Below, in pieces: positions 9,244-17,516 of a DNA stretch of 61,799 nucleotides. The notes below the pieces were generated by a model that had not been told where the DNA came from, did no database searches, and saw only the letters and a list, made by a program, of their open reading frames with translations. The stretch covers positions 1-61,799 of the forward strand of contig JAKOND010000047.1 in the NCBI GenBank assembly GCA_022702125.1, in the 5' to 3' direction. Position numbers and translations under genes: made by a program. Origin of the DNA: Burkholderiaceae bacterium. Its GTDB lineage: Bacteria > Pseudomonadota > Gammaproteobacteria > Burkholderiales > Burkholderiaceae_C. Each line of letters begins with the position of its first letter. The stretch's first letter is position 1.

Positions 9244-10016
9244 GCCGGCGGCGACGCCCCGAACACCGCCGCGCGCCCGCCCAGCGTCCCGGTCGCCTCG
9301 CGGGCCGCATCCAGCAGCGCCGCGCGCGCCCGGCCGAACGCCTCCGGGTCCGCCAGGCGCGCGACCGGGGCCGACAGCGCCAGCGCGCCGAGCAACGCGC
9401 CGTGCACCCCGAACACCGGCGCGGACACCGACGCGGTTTCGGGATCGCGCTCGCCGAAGGAGCTGGCGAAGCATTCCCTGCGCACCCCGGCATGCGCGTC
9501 CCCCGCGTCGGCCGAGAAAGCCAGCAGCACCTTGCCCGAGGCGCCCTGGCGGATCGGATATTCCTGCCCGGGCCGGACCGACGCCCGGATCGACCGGGAG
9601 GGCTCGACCCGGAACAGCGCGATGCGCATGTCGCCCTGCCGCACGTAGAACGAGGCCGTCTCGCCGCTCGCCGCGCTCAGGCGTTCGAGCAGGGGCTGGA
9701 TGACGTGCCCCACATCGAAGGACTGCTGGTAGACCGTCGCGAGCCGCAGCGGCTCGGGCCCCACCGTGTACTGCCCGTCCGCCAGCCTGCGGACGAAGCC
9801 GCCGTGCTCCAGCGCCGCCAGCAGCCGCAGCACGGTGCTCTTGTACAGCCCGGTCCGCCGGGACAGCTCCGTCAGCGACAGCTTCTCCGCATCGGCGCCG
9901 AAAGCCTTCAGCAGCGCGAAGGCCCGGTCCAGCACGGCCACGCCGCTGGTATCGGGCGTTTCGGCGGCCGGGGGCACGTCGGCTTCCGGTGTGTCGGGGG
10001 AAAGGGTCGAAGGCAT
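9240..10016 (-). CDS. IclR-family transcriptional regulator
   Basis: The 258-residue protein has an N-terminal winged helix (residues about 25-85; LSLTELSRRTGLYKSTVLRLLAALEHGGFV) followed by the IclR effector-binding domain (from DVGHVIQPLLERLSAASGETASFYV). IclR proteins are usually local regulators of aromatic or organic acid catabolism. It is divergent from the amidohydrolase operon and faces a palindrome in the shared 175-bp region, so it probably controls that operon and itself. The start MPSTLSP was taken because the upstream extension carries no family residues. Its stop overlaps that of the convergent BrkB-type gene. Confidence 0.9.
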   Translation of the reverse strand: MPSTLSPDTPEADVPPAAETPDTSGVAVLDRAFALLKAFGADAEKLSLTELSRRTGLYKSTVLRLLAALEHGGFVRRLADGQYTVGPEPLRLATVYQQSFDVGHVIQPLLERLSAASGETASFYVRQGDMRIALFRVEPSRSIRASVRPGQEYPIRQGASGKVLLAFSADAGDAHAGVRRECFASSFGERDPETASVSAPVFGVHGALLGALALSAPVARLADPEAFGRARAALLDAAREATGTLGGRAAVFGASPPA

Positions 10017-10120
10017 GGCGACGATGGTAATGCGCCGAATTCTTCCGATCCGCCGCATCCGACACCAGGGTTAGCCCGGATTCAAGCGCGAAGACATTTT
10101 TAGTATAGTTTTATCCAACA

Positions 10121-10144
10121 GAACATTGTTCTATCTGATAGAAC
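10121..10144. promoter_or_regulatory. Candidate IclR operator, perfect 17-bp palindrome
   Basis: GTTCTATC-T-GATAGAAC (10128-10144) is a perfect inverted repeat with 8-bp arms. A third half-site gives GAACATTGTTC at 10121-10131, sharing the GTTC arm. It lies in an A/T-rich island (10091-10150) that stands out from its GC-rich surroundings, between the iclR gene and the operon it diverges from. TATACT reading leftwards at 10107-10102 could be a -10 box for iclR. The assignment to IclR is inferred from position. Confidence 0.6.
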
Positions 10145-10191
10145 TATCTCAAGATGCTCAATCTTCACCCGGCTGCCGAGGCGGTCCCTGC

Positions 10192-11208
10192 ATGAGTGCC
10201 GGCTCGGCCAACTACCTGCCGGTCCGGGATTCGTGGCTCGCGCTGCATGCCGAACCGATCCTCGACCCCGCGCTGCCGATCGTCGATGCCCACCACCACT
10301 TCTACGACCGCCCCGGCTGGACCTACCTGGCGGATGCGTTCCTCGCCGACGCGGCGTCCGGGCACCGCATCGAAGCCTCGGTCCACATGCAGGCGCAGAC
10401 CCGCTACCGCGCCGGATCCGATCCATCCCTGCATCCGGTGGGCGAGACGGAATACGTCGCGGCAACGGCCCGATCCTTCGAAGGCCGGGGTTGCGACCTG
10501 GCGGCGGGCATCGTGGGGCACTGCGACCTGCGCCAGGGCGCGGCGTCCGCGCGGGTGCTCGAGGCGCATCTCGCCGCGGGCCAGGGACGCTTCAAGGGGG
10601 TCCGCCACCTGAGCACCTGGGACGCGGACCGCTCGCTCGTCAATCCCCTGTCGGCCGCGCCGCGCGGCCTGCTGCTCGATCCGGCCTACCGCGCCGGTGT
10701 CGCGCAGCTCGCACCCCTGGGCCTGTCCTACGACGCCTGGCTGTTCTTCACCCAGCTGTCCGAACTGCGGGACCTGGCGCGGGCCTTCCCGGACACCCCG
10801 GTGATCGTCAACCACTGCGGCGGGGTGCTGCGGATCGGCGACTACGCCGCCCGGCGCGACGAGGCATTCGCGCAATGGTCGCGGGAGATGCGGGCGCTGG
10901 CGGCATTGCCCAACGTCTTCGTCAAGCTCGGCGGGCTCGGCATGCGCATCAACGGGTTCGCGTTCGACGCGCGACCGACTCCGCCCGCCTCCGCCGACCT
11001 GGCCGAGGCATGGCGTCCGTGGATCGAGACCTGCATCGAGGCCTTCGGCGCGGAGCGCTGCATGTTCGAGAGCAATTTCCCGGTGGACAAGGGCTCGTAC
11101 GCCTATGCGACGGTGTGGAACGCCTTCAAGCGGCTCACCGCCTCCGCCGGTGCGCACGAGCGCGCCCGGCTCTTCTCGGGCACGGCACGCCACGTCTACC
11201 GGCTCTGA
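10192..11208 (+). CDS. Amidohydrolase (lactonase/PDC-hydrolase-like, amidohydrolase_2)
   Basis: The 338-residue TIM-barrel protein carries the metal/catalytic landmarks of the amidohydrolase_2 family: DAHHHFYD near residue 33 (HxH), VNHCGG near 203, and FESNFPVDKGSY near 287 with the conserved Asp. Relatives include L-fucono-1,5-lactonase and 2-pyrone-4,6-dicarboxylate hydrolase (LigI), which open lactone rings. It is first in an operon with two Bug receptors, a CoA-transferase and a citrate-synthase-fold lyase, so opening a lactone of a polycarboxylic acid is plausible. The exact substrate cannot be read from sequence. MSAGSANYLP was chosen as start; an upstream in-frame ATG (10126) would overlap the palindrome. 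Confidence 0.8.
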   Translation: MSAGSANYLPVRDSWLALHAEPILDPALPIVDAHHHFYDRPGWTYLADAFLADAASGHRIEASVHMQAQTRYRAGSDPSLHPVGETEYVAATARSFEGRGCDLAAGIVGHCDLRQGAASARVLEAHLAAGQGRFKGVRHLSTWDADRSLVNPLSAAPRGLLLDPAYRAGVAQLAPLGLSYDAWLFFTQLSELRDLARAFPDTPVIVNHCGGVLRIGDYAARRDEAFAQWSREMRALAALPNVFVKLGGLGMRINGFAFDARPTPPASADLAEAWRPWIETCIEAFGAERCMFESNFPVDKGSYAYATVWNAFKRLTASAGAHERARLFSGTARHVYRL

Positions 11209-11250
11209 GCCCGCCCCCCATCCCGTCCACGCCCCTTCCAGGAGACACGC

Positions 11251-12222
11251 TTGAACACCCATCGAATCCTCCGCGCAGCCGCGGCCTCGCTGCCGCTCGC
11301 GCTATCGGCGATCGCCACAGCGCAGACGGCCTATCCCGCGCAGCCGATCAGGCTCGTGGTGCCGTTCCCGCCCGCCGGCGGCACCGACGTCCTGACCCGC
11401 GTCGTCGCGAACGAGGTGGCGCAGAAGGAGAAATGGACCTTCGTCATCGAGAACAAGCCCGGCGCGGGCGGCAACATCGGCCTGGATGCGGTGGCGAAGG
11501 CGCGCAAGGACGGCTACACGCTGGGCACCGGCCAGACGGCCAACCTCGCGATCAACCCGTCGCTCTACCGCAAGATGCCCTTCGACGCGACGAAGGATTT
11601 CGCGCCGGTGGTGCTGCTCGCCTCCCAGCCCCTGGTGCTCGTCGTGCGGGCGGACTCGACGATCAGGACGCTCGCGGACCTGAAGGAGCAGGCGCGGGCG
11701 AAGGACCTGACCATGGCCTCCGCCGGCACCGGGACGGTCGGCCACATCGGCGGCGAGATGTTCGCGCGCCGCGCGGCGATCAGGATCATGCACGTGCCGT
11801 ACAAGGGGGCGGGCCAGGCGGTCACCGACCTGCTCGGCGGACAGACCGACCTCTACTTCGCGACGCCGCCGAGCATCCTGTCGATGGTCAGGAGCCGCAA
11901 GCTCCACGCGGTTGCCGTCACTTCGCAGAAGCGCATCGACGCCCTGCCCGACACCCCGACGGTCGCGGAATCCGGCTACCCGGGCTTCGTCGCGGAAGAC
12001 TGGAAGGCGATCGTCGCGCCCGCGGGCACGCCCGCCGACGCCATCGCCCGCATCAATCAGGGCATGAACACCGCCCTGACCCGCCCCGACGTCGTCGCGC
12101 GGCTCAAGGAGGAAGGCAGCATCGCGCGGGGCGGCACGCCGGCCGAACTCGATGCCTTCCTGAAAGTCGAGCACGCCCGCTGGAGCACCGCGGTGCGCGA
12201 ATCGGGCGCGAAGCTCGACTGA
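11251..12222 (+). CDS. Bug-family periplasmic solute receptor, TTG start
   Basis: The 323-residue protein belongs to the tripartite-tricarboxylate-type (Bug/TctC) receptors. It has a signal peptide (LPLALSAIATAQT), then YPAQPIRLVVPFPPAGGTDVL and the conserved ENKPGAGGNIGLDAVAKA loop. Such receptors bind carboxylates in the periplasm. The start is TTG, supported by CCAGGAGAC seven bases upstream and by the signal peptide that follows at once. It lies 42 bp behind the amidohydrolase and 38 bp ahead of a second Bug gene. No TctA/TctB membrane partners occur in the window, as is usual for Bug genes in Burkholderiales. Confidence 0.92.
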   Translation: MNTHRILRAAAASLPLALSAIATAQTAYPAQPIRLVVPFPPAGGTDVLTRVVANEVAQKEKWTFVIENKPGAGGNIGLDAVAKARKDGYTLGTGQTANLAINPSLYRKMPFDATKDFAPVVLLASQPLVLVVRADSTIRTLADLKEQARAKDLTMASAGTGTVGHIGGEMFARRAAIRIMHVPYKGAGQAVTDLLGGQTDLYFATPPSILSMVRSRKLHAVAVTSQKRIDALPDTPTVAESGYPGFVAEDWKAIVAPAGTPADAIARINQGMNTALTRPDVVARLKEEGSIARGGTPAELDAFLKVEHARWSTAVRESGAKLD

Positions 12223-12260
12223 CGGCACCCGTTCCCGCCCCTGCCTTCCGGAGTCCATCC

Positions 12261-13226
12261 ATGCATCCCCGCCTGTCGCGTCGCACCCTCATGCTCGCCG
12301 GAGCATCCTGCCTGGCCGGCCGTCCTGCCCTCGCGCAGGGCAAGCCGGTCACGATCGTCGTCCCCTACTCGCCCGGCGGCAGCGCCGACCTGGTGACGCG
12401 CGTGATCGCCCAGTTCGCCGCCCCGGGCATCGGAGCGCCCGTCGTGGTCGACAACCGCGTCGGCGGCGGCGGCGTGGTGGGCTGGGGGGCCGTCGCGCGC
12501 GCCGCGCCGGACGGCCACACCCTGGCCACCATCGAGCTGTCCTATGCGATCGCGGCGGGCCTGGTGCCCAACCTGCCCTTCGATCCGCGCAAGGCCTTCG
12601 CACAGGTCACCACCGCGGTGAAGGTGCCGCACGTGCTGGTGATCAACCCGGCGGTGCCCGCCCGGAGCGTGCAGGAATTCGTCGCGCTCGCCAAGGCGAA
12701 GCCCGGCACGCTGAACTACGGCTCGGGCGGCAACGGCACCAACACCCACCTGGCCGGCGAGATGTTCAAGCGCCTCACCGGCACGGACATCGTCCATGTC
12801 CCCTACAAGGGCGCCGGCGCGGTGCTGGCCGACCTGATGGGCAACCAGGTGCAGGCGCTGATCACCTCGGTGCCGACCGCGCTGCCGCACATCCGCAGCG
12901 GCAAGCTGCGCGCCCTGATGGTGACCGGGGCCGAGCGCAACGCGACCCTGCCGGACGTCCCGTCCGCGAAAGAGGCGGGCATTCCCGGCATGGACATGGA
13001 CTACTGGATCGGCATCGGCGCCCCGGCGGGCACGCCCGCCGCGACGGTGGACCGCTACAGCCAGGCGATCAACGCCTCCCTCGCCCAGCCCGAGGCGCGG
13101 AAGAGAATCGCCGAGCTCGGGCTGAGTCCGGTGGGCAGCACGCCCGCGCAGGCCGCCCGGTTCGTGGACGGCGAGATCCAGCGCTGGACCGCCTTCATCA
13201 AACAGGCCGGCATCAAGGCCGATTGA
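12261..13226 (+). CDS. Bug-family periplasmic solute receptor (second in operon)
   Basis: The 321-residue receptor begins MHPRLSRRTLMLAGASCLAG, a Tat-like twin-arginine leader ending at ALAQG. It then shows the Bug core VTIVVPYSPGGSADLVTRV, DNRVGGGGVVGWG and NYGSGGNGTNTHLAGEMFK. It shares the fold of its upstream neighbour but is clearly diverged from it, so this is not a recent duplication. The two may bind different substrates or forms of one substrate. Sixteen bp separate it from the CoA-transferase gene. Confidence 0.92.
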   Translation: MHPRLSRRTLMLAGASCLAGRPALAQGKPVTIVVPYSPGGSADLVTRVIAQFAAPGIGAPVVVDNRVGGGGVVGWGAVARAAPDGHTLATIELSYAIAAGLVPNLPFDPRKAFAQVTTAVKVPHVLVINPAVPARSVQEFVALAKAKPGTLNYGSGGNGTNTHLAGEMFKRLTGTDIVHVPYKGAGAVLADLMGNQVQALITSVPTALPHIRSGKLRALMVTGAERNATLPDVPSAKEAGIPGMDMDYWIGIGAPAGTPAATVDRYSQAINASLAQPEARKRIAELGLSPVGSTPAQAARFVDGEIQRWTAFIKQAGIKAD

Positions 13227-13242
13227 CTTCCCCCAACGCACC

Positions 13243-14442
13243 ATGTTCCGTCCCCTCCAAGACATCCGCGTCCTCGACCTCACCAACGTCCTGGCCGGTC
13301 CCTTCGCCTGCCACCAGCTGGCCCACATGGGCGCCGACGTCATCAAGGTCGAGGCCCGCCAGGGCGGCGACCTGGCGCGCCAGCTGGGCGCCGACGCCGA
13401 CCTCAACCGCGCCCTCATGGGCGTGTCCTTCCTGGCGCAGAACCCGGGCAAGCGCTCGATCACCATCGACCTCAAGCATCCGGACGGCAAGGAAGTCTTC
13501 CGCAGGCTCGTGGCGTCCGCGGACGTGCTGGTCGAGAACTTCCGGCCGGGCGTGATGGATCGGCTGGGGCTGGGCTACCGGACGCTGCTGGAGGTCCACC
13601 CGAAGCTCGTCTACTGCGCGATCTCGGGCTTCGGGCAGGACGGGCCGCTGCGCGACCTGCCGGCCTACGACCAGATCATCCAGGGCATGTCCGGCCTGAT
13701 GAGCATCACCGGCGCGCCGGAGAACGCGCCCTACCGCGTGGGCTATCCGGTGGCCGACACCATCGGCGGACTCACCGCCGCGTTCGCGATCTCGTCCGCG
13801 CTGGCGGCGCGCGAACGTACCGGCGGCACCTTCATCGACGTCTCGATGCTCGAAGCCGTGATGGCCACCATGGGCTGGGCGGTGTCCAACCACCTGATCG
13901 CCGGCCGCGAGCCGCGGCCGATGGGCAACGACAACGTCACCGCCAGCCCCTCGGGCACCTTCCGCACCGGCGACGGGCTGATCAACATCGCGGCCAACAA
14001 GCAGGAGCAGTTCGAGGCGGTGTGCGCCGTGGTCGGACGGCCCGCGCTGGCCGCCGACCCGCGCTTCGCCGAGCGGCAGGGCCGGCTGCAGCACCGCGCC
14101 GAACTCAAGGCCGCGCTGGAAGACGCCATGGCCTCGGGCACCACCGACGACTGGTGGCGTCGCTTCAACGCGGCCGGCGTGCCGGCGGGCCCGGTCTACA
14201 CGGTGGCGCAGGCGCTCGACCATCCGCAGGTCGCCGGGCGCGGCATGGTCGGCACCTTCGCCGACGCGCCCGGCGTGGGGCGCGACATCCGCGTGATCCG
14301 CACCGGTTTCAAGATCGACGGCCGGGCACCCGAGGTGTCCGCGCCGCCGCCCACCCTCGGCCAGCACAGCGACGAGATCCTGGCCGAGCTCGGCTATTCG
14401 CCGCAAGCCATCGACGCCCTCCGATCGGACCACGCCCTATGA
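13243..14442 (+). CDS. CaiB/BaiF-family (type III) CoA-transferase
   Basis: The 399-residue protein shows the type III CoA-transferase pattern: RVLDLTNVLAGPFACHQLAHMGADVIKVE at the start, ENFRPGVMDRLGLGY, and YPVADTIGG, where Asp172 matches the catalytic Asp that forms the acyl anhydride. The family moves CoA between carboxylic acids without ATP. Its stop overlaps the start of the lyase gene by 4 bp (ATGA). A reaction in which a tricarboxylic acid is charged with CoA here and then cleaved by the next protein fits this coupling; the substrate is inferred, not shown. Confidence 0.92.
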   Translation: MFRPLQDIRVLDLTNVLAGPFACHQLAHMGADVIKVEARQGGDLARQLGADADLNRALMGVSFLAQNPGKRSITIDLKHPDGKEVFRRLVASADVLVENFRPGVMDRLGLGYRTLLEVHPKLVYCAISGFGQDGPLRDLPAYDQIIQGMSGLMSITGAPENAPYRVGYPVADTIGGLTAAFAISSALAARERTGGTFIDVSMLEAVMATMGWAVSNHLIAGREPRPMGNDNVTASPSGTFRTGDGLINIAANKQEQFEAVCAVVGRPALAADPRFAERQGRLQHRAELKAALEDAMASGTTDDWWRRFNAAGVPAGPVYTVAQALDHPQVAGRGMVGTFADAPGVGRDIRVIRTGFKIDGRAPEVSAPPPTLGQHSDEILAELGYSPQAIDALRSDHAL

Positions 14443-15335
14443 GCATCCCCACCACCACCGCCGCCCTCCCCGCAGCCGCCCCCGCCACGCCCCCCGACGA
14501 CGCCCGCAGGGCCGCCGAGGACTGGTGGACCACCCGCATCATCGACATGTCGCCCGGGGTCATCCGCTACCGCGGCTATCCCATCGAGGACCTCATCCGG
14601 GAACGGGTGGGCCTGGCGCAGATGATCTGGCTCCTGACGCGCGGCGAGCTGCCGACCAAGGCGCAGGGCGACCTGCTGGAGGTCGCGCTGATGTCCGCCG
14701 TCGACCACGGCCCGCAGGCGCCCAGCATCGCCATCGCGCGCATGGCCGCGACCTGCGGCGTGGGCCTCAACAGCGCCATGGCGTCCGCGGTCAACGTGCT
14801 GGGCGACGTGCACGGCGGCGCGGGCGAGCAGGCGGTGGAGCTGTACCAGGACATCGCTTCGCGCATCGACGCGGGAGCGGACGAGGCCGCGGCCGTCGCG
14901 GACGGCCTGGCCGCCTTCGTCGAGAACCACGGCAAGGTGATCCCGGGCTTCGGCCACCGCTTCCACCCGGTCGACCCGCGCACCGCGCCGCTGCTGGAGT
15001 GCGTGGACGCCGCCTCGGCGGCCGGCGAGGTGGGCGGGCGCTACGCCCGCATCGCCCGCGCCGTCGAGGCGCAGCTCTCGGCCCGCAAGGGCAAGCCCAT
15101 CCCGATGAACATCGACGGCGCGACCGCGGTGATCTACGCCGAGCTGGGCTTCCCCGCGCCGCTGGCCCGGGGCCTGTTCTGCCTGTCGCGCTCGGTGGGC
15201 ATCCTCGCCCACGCGTGGGAGCAGACCGGGGAAGGCGTCCGCATCAAGGGCCCGATCCCGAAGCCCTGCATCCCCACCTACGCCGGCCCGGCGCCGCGGA
15301 CCGTCTCCCGCGGGTTCCGCGAATCCCGCGAGTGA
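14439..15335 (+). CDS. Citrate-synthase-fold lyase (citryl-CoA lyase-like)
   Basis: The 298-residue protein is a short member of the citrate synthase superfamily, about the size of bacterial citryl-CoA lyase and well short of true citrate synthase (about 430). The catalytic triad is intact: His125 in LGDVHGGAGE, His173 in PGFGHRFHPVDPR, and Asp226 in PMNIDG. Such short forms cleave a CoA thioester into acetyl-CoA and a 2-oxo acid. The 4-bp overlap with the CoA-transferase supports a two-step activation and cleavage. Citrate, a methylated analogue or another tricarboxylate are all possible substrates; synthesis in reverse is not excluded. Confidence 0.78.
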   Translation: MSIPTTTAALPAAAPATPPDDARRAAEDWWTTRIIDMSPGVIRYRGYPIEDLIRERVGLAQMIWLLTRGELPTKAQGDLLEVALMSAVDHGPQAPSIAIARMAATCGVGLNSAMASAVNVLGDVHGGAGEQAVELYQDIASRIDAGADEAAAVADGLAAFVENHGKVIPGFGHRFHPVDPRTAPLLECVDAASAAGEVGGRYARIARAVEAQLSARKGKPIPMNIDGATAVIYAELGFPAPLARGLFCLSRSVGILAHAWEQTGEGVRIKGPIPKPCIPTYAGPAPRTVSRGFRESRE

Positions 15336-15342
15336 ACGGAAT

Positions 15343-15360
15343 CCCCGGCCGCCACCGGGG
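15343..15360. terminator. Hairpin between convergent lyase and phosphoesterase genes
   Basis: CCCCGG (15343-15348) pairs with CCGGGG (15355-15360) around CCGCCA, in the 33 bp between the stops of the lyase gene and the cpdB-type gene. No T-run follows in either direction, so intrinsic termination is uncertain. Confidence 0.3.
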
Positions 15361-15368
15361 CATCCGCT

Positions 15369-17405
15369 TCACTGCGACAGGTCGATGCGGTACTTGGATG
15401 TGCCCTTGCCCGAGCCGTCGTCCGCCGCCAGCAGCGAGATATTGGTCAGGCCCGCGGCCTGCGCCACCGGCAGCGCGTTCGGACCCGAGCTGAACACCAC
15501 CGGGCCGGCCGTCGCCACCTTGGTGAACTGCCAGCTCCTGGCCGCGCCGTTGGCCGCGCGGGTCACGCGGGGGTTCTTGCGCAGGTAGTCGATCACCACG
15601 TCGCGGTTCGCGTCGGGCGAGGCCCAGATGGTGCCCGAGCCGTCGAGCTTGTCGATGAAGCTCTTGCCGCTGGTGGCGCGGTAGTTGTTGGTGGCGATCA
15701 CGAATTCCTGCGCGGTGTCGATCGGCCGGCCCTGGTAGGTCAGGTTCCGGATGCGGCTGCCCGCGGGCTGGGTGACGTCGATCTCGTAGCGCACGTCGGC
15801 GCTGGTGAACATGTCGAAGTTGTAGCCCGGGAAGCTGCCGACGAGCGCCTGCTCGCCGGTCTTGGCCGGGTCGATCCGGTTGAAGCGCTTGGCGGCGGCC
15901 TCCAGCCAGTTCCTGATGTCGGCGCCGTTGACCTTCACCGCGTAGACGGTGTTCGGGTAGAGGTACAGGTCGGCCGCGTTGAAGATCGCGAGCGGGCCGG
16001 CGGCCACGTCGGTGTAGTCGGCGCTGCCCTGGAAGCCGGACTTGAACGGCGCGCTCACCGACAGCACCGGCAGCTTCGCGTACTGGGGCAGGTTGGCCTG
16101 GATATACGCGGCGACGTAGGCCTGCTGCGCCTGGTTCACGATCTGGATCGCGCCCGGGTCGCCCACGTCGGCGAAGAGCGTGCTCATGCGGAAGTCGGTG
16201 CTGCCGATGGGCGTCTTCACGTAGGCGATGGTGGCCTGGTGCTGGGTCTCGACCAGCGGCGCGACGGTGGAATCCGCCTCCACGTACACCGCCTTGCCCG
16301 CCGCGTCCTTGCCGGACTGGATGCTGCGCAGCTCGCCCCTGGACTGGCTCCTGTCCACGGACCAGGCCTTGCCGTCGTACGCCAGGGCCAGGCGCACCAC
16401 GCCCAGCGCCTTGCCCCAGGAGCTGGCCATCACCGCCGGGACGCCGTTGACGGTGCCGGACTTGTTGTCCACGCCCGCCTGACTGTAGGCCGGCGTGGCC
16501 GAAGCGTCGGGGAACACGCTGTGCTGGTGCCCCATCACCATCGCGTCGATGCCCGCCACCTTGGAGAGGTAGAGGCCCGGGTTCTCCATGGTGGCGCTGT
16601 AGGCGCCGGAGTCCAGGCCGCCGTGCAGCAGCGCGACCACGATGTCGGCGCCCTTGGCGCGCAGTTCGGGCACGTACTTCGTGGCGGCCTCGACCGCGCC
16701 TTCGGTGTAGACCTTGCCGTCGAGGTAGCGCTTGTCCCAGTTCATGATGCCGGGCGTGGTGAAGCCGATCACGCCCACCTTGATCGGCAGCGTCACCGGC
16801 TTGCCGTCGGCGCCGGTGGCGGCCACCGTCCGCTCGATGATCGCGTAGGGCTGCACCAGCGGCTTGTTGGTCTTGCTGCTGTAGACGTTGGCCAGCACCG
16901 TGGGGTAGCCGGCGCCGGCGCATTTCCGGGCGGGGTCCACGCCGGCCACGTCCATGCCGCCGCCGAGCACCTGGTTGAGGAACGGCAGGCCGTAGTTGAA
17001 CTCGTGGTTGCCCAGGGTGCCGGCGTCGTAGCCGAGCGCGCCCATGGCCTTGAACACGGACAGCTGCTGGCTGCAGGGAATGGTCTGGACCACCGCCTCG
17101 TAGTCGGCCAGCGCGGTGCCCTGGATGGTGTCGCCGTTGTCCACCAGCAGCGTGTTGGCGAACTCCTTGCGGGCCTGCCGCACCAGCGTGGCGGTGCGCT
17201 CGAACCCGTAGGACCTGTCTTCCGCCAGCTTGAAGTAGTCGTAGCTGCGCACGTTGAAGTGCAGGTCGGTGGTTTCCAGCACGGCCAGCGTGGCGGTGGC
17301 GCCGGCGTTTTGCGCAGTGCTCGTGCCGCCGCCGCAGGCGGCGAGCAGGAGCAGCGCGGAAGCGCTCAGGGAACAGGCGGGCACGGTGCGGAGTCTGAGT
17401 TTCAT
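15369..17405 (-). CDS. CpdB-type 2',3'-cyclic-nucleotide phosphodiesterase/3'-nucleotidase, lipoprotein
   Basis: The 678-residue protein has a lipoprotein leader with lipobox LAAC (Cys24). A calcineurin-like phosphoesterase domain carries metal motifs TTDLHFN, DNGDTIQG, GNHEFNYG and GHQH. A C-terminal 5'-nucleotidase domain has substrate-stacking region motifs around NNYRATSGKSF. SYDYFK after TDLHFN is characteristic of CpdB rather than UshA. CpdB breaks down 2',3'-cyclic nucleotides and 3'-nucleotides outside the cytoplasm to scavenge phosphate and nucleosides. Anchoring by a lipid is unlike E. coli CpdB, which is soluble in the periplasm. It is 111 bp behind the beta-propeller gene and probably transcribed separately. 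Confidence 0.88.
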   Translation of the reverse strand: MKLRLRTVPACSLSASALLLLAACGGGTSTAQNAGATATLAVLETTDLHFNVRSYDYFKLAEDRSYGFERTATLVRQARKEFANTLLVDNGDTIQGTALADYEAVVQTIPCSQQLSVFKAMGALGYDAGTLGNHEFNYGLPFLNQVLGGGMDVAGVDPARKCAGAGYPTVLANVYSSKTNKPLVQPYAIIERTVAATGADGKPVTLPIKVGVIGFTTPGIMNWDKRYLDGKVYTEGAVEAATKYVPELRAKGADIVVALLHGGLDSGAYSATMENPGLYLSKVAGIDAMVMGHQHSVFPDASATPAYSQAGVDNKSGTVNGVPAVMASSWGKALGVVRLALAYDGKAWSVDRSQSRGELRSIQSGKDAAGKAVYVEADSTVAPLVETQHQATIAYVKTPIGSTDFRMSTLFADVGDPGAIQIVNQAQQAYVAAYIQANLPQYAKLPVLSVSAPFKSGFQGSADYTDVAAGPLAIFNAADLYLYPNTVYAVKVNGADIRNWLEAAAKRFNRIDPAKTGEQALVGSFPGYNFDMFTSADVRYEIDVTQPAGSRIRNLTYQGRPIDTAQEFVIATNNYRATSGKSFIDKLDGSGTIWASPDANRDVVIDYLRKNPRVTRAANGAARSWQFTKVATAGPVVFSSGPNALPVAQAAGLTNISLLAADDGSGKGTSKYRIDLSQ

Positions 17406-17516
17406 GGGGGCGGTCGCCGGGCCGCGGGAGGCGCCGGCAGGGTTCGGAAACCGCCAGTGTTGGTGCTCTGCATGACACGGCTGTGAAGCCGCGCGCCGAC
17501 GGCGGGACCGCCGGTG

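Noticed and set aside
15317-15337. CGCGGG...CCCGCG hairpin at the end of the lyase gene
   Set aside because: It lies inside the coding sequence with no T-tract; more likely a codon effect than a terminator.
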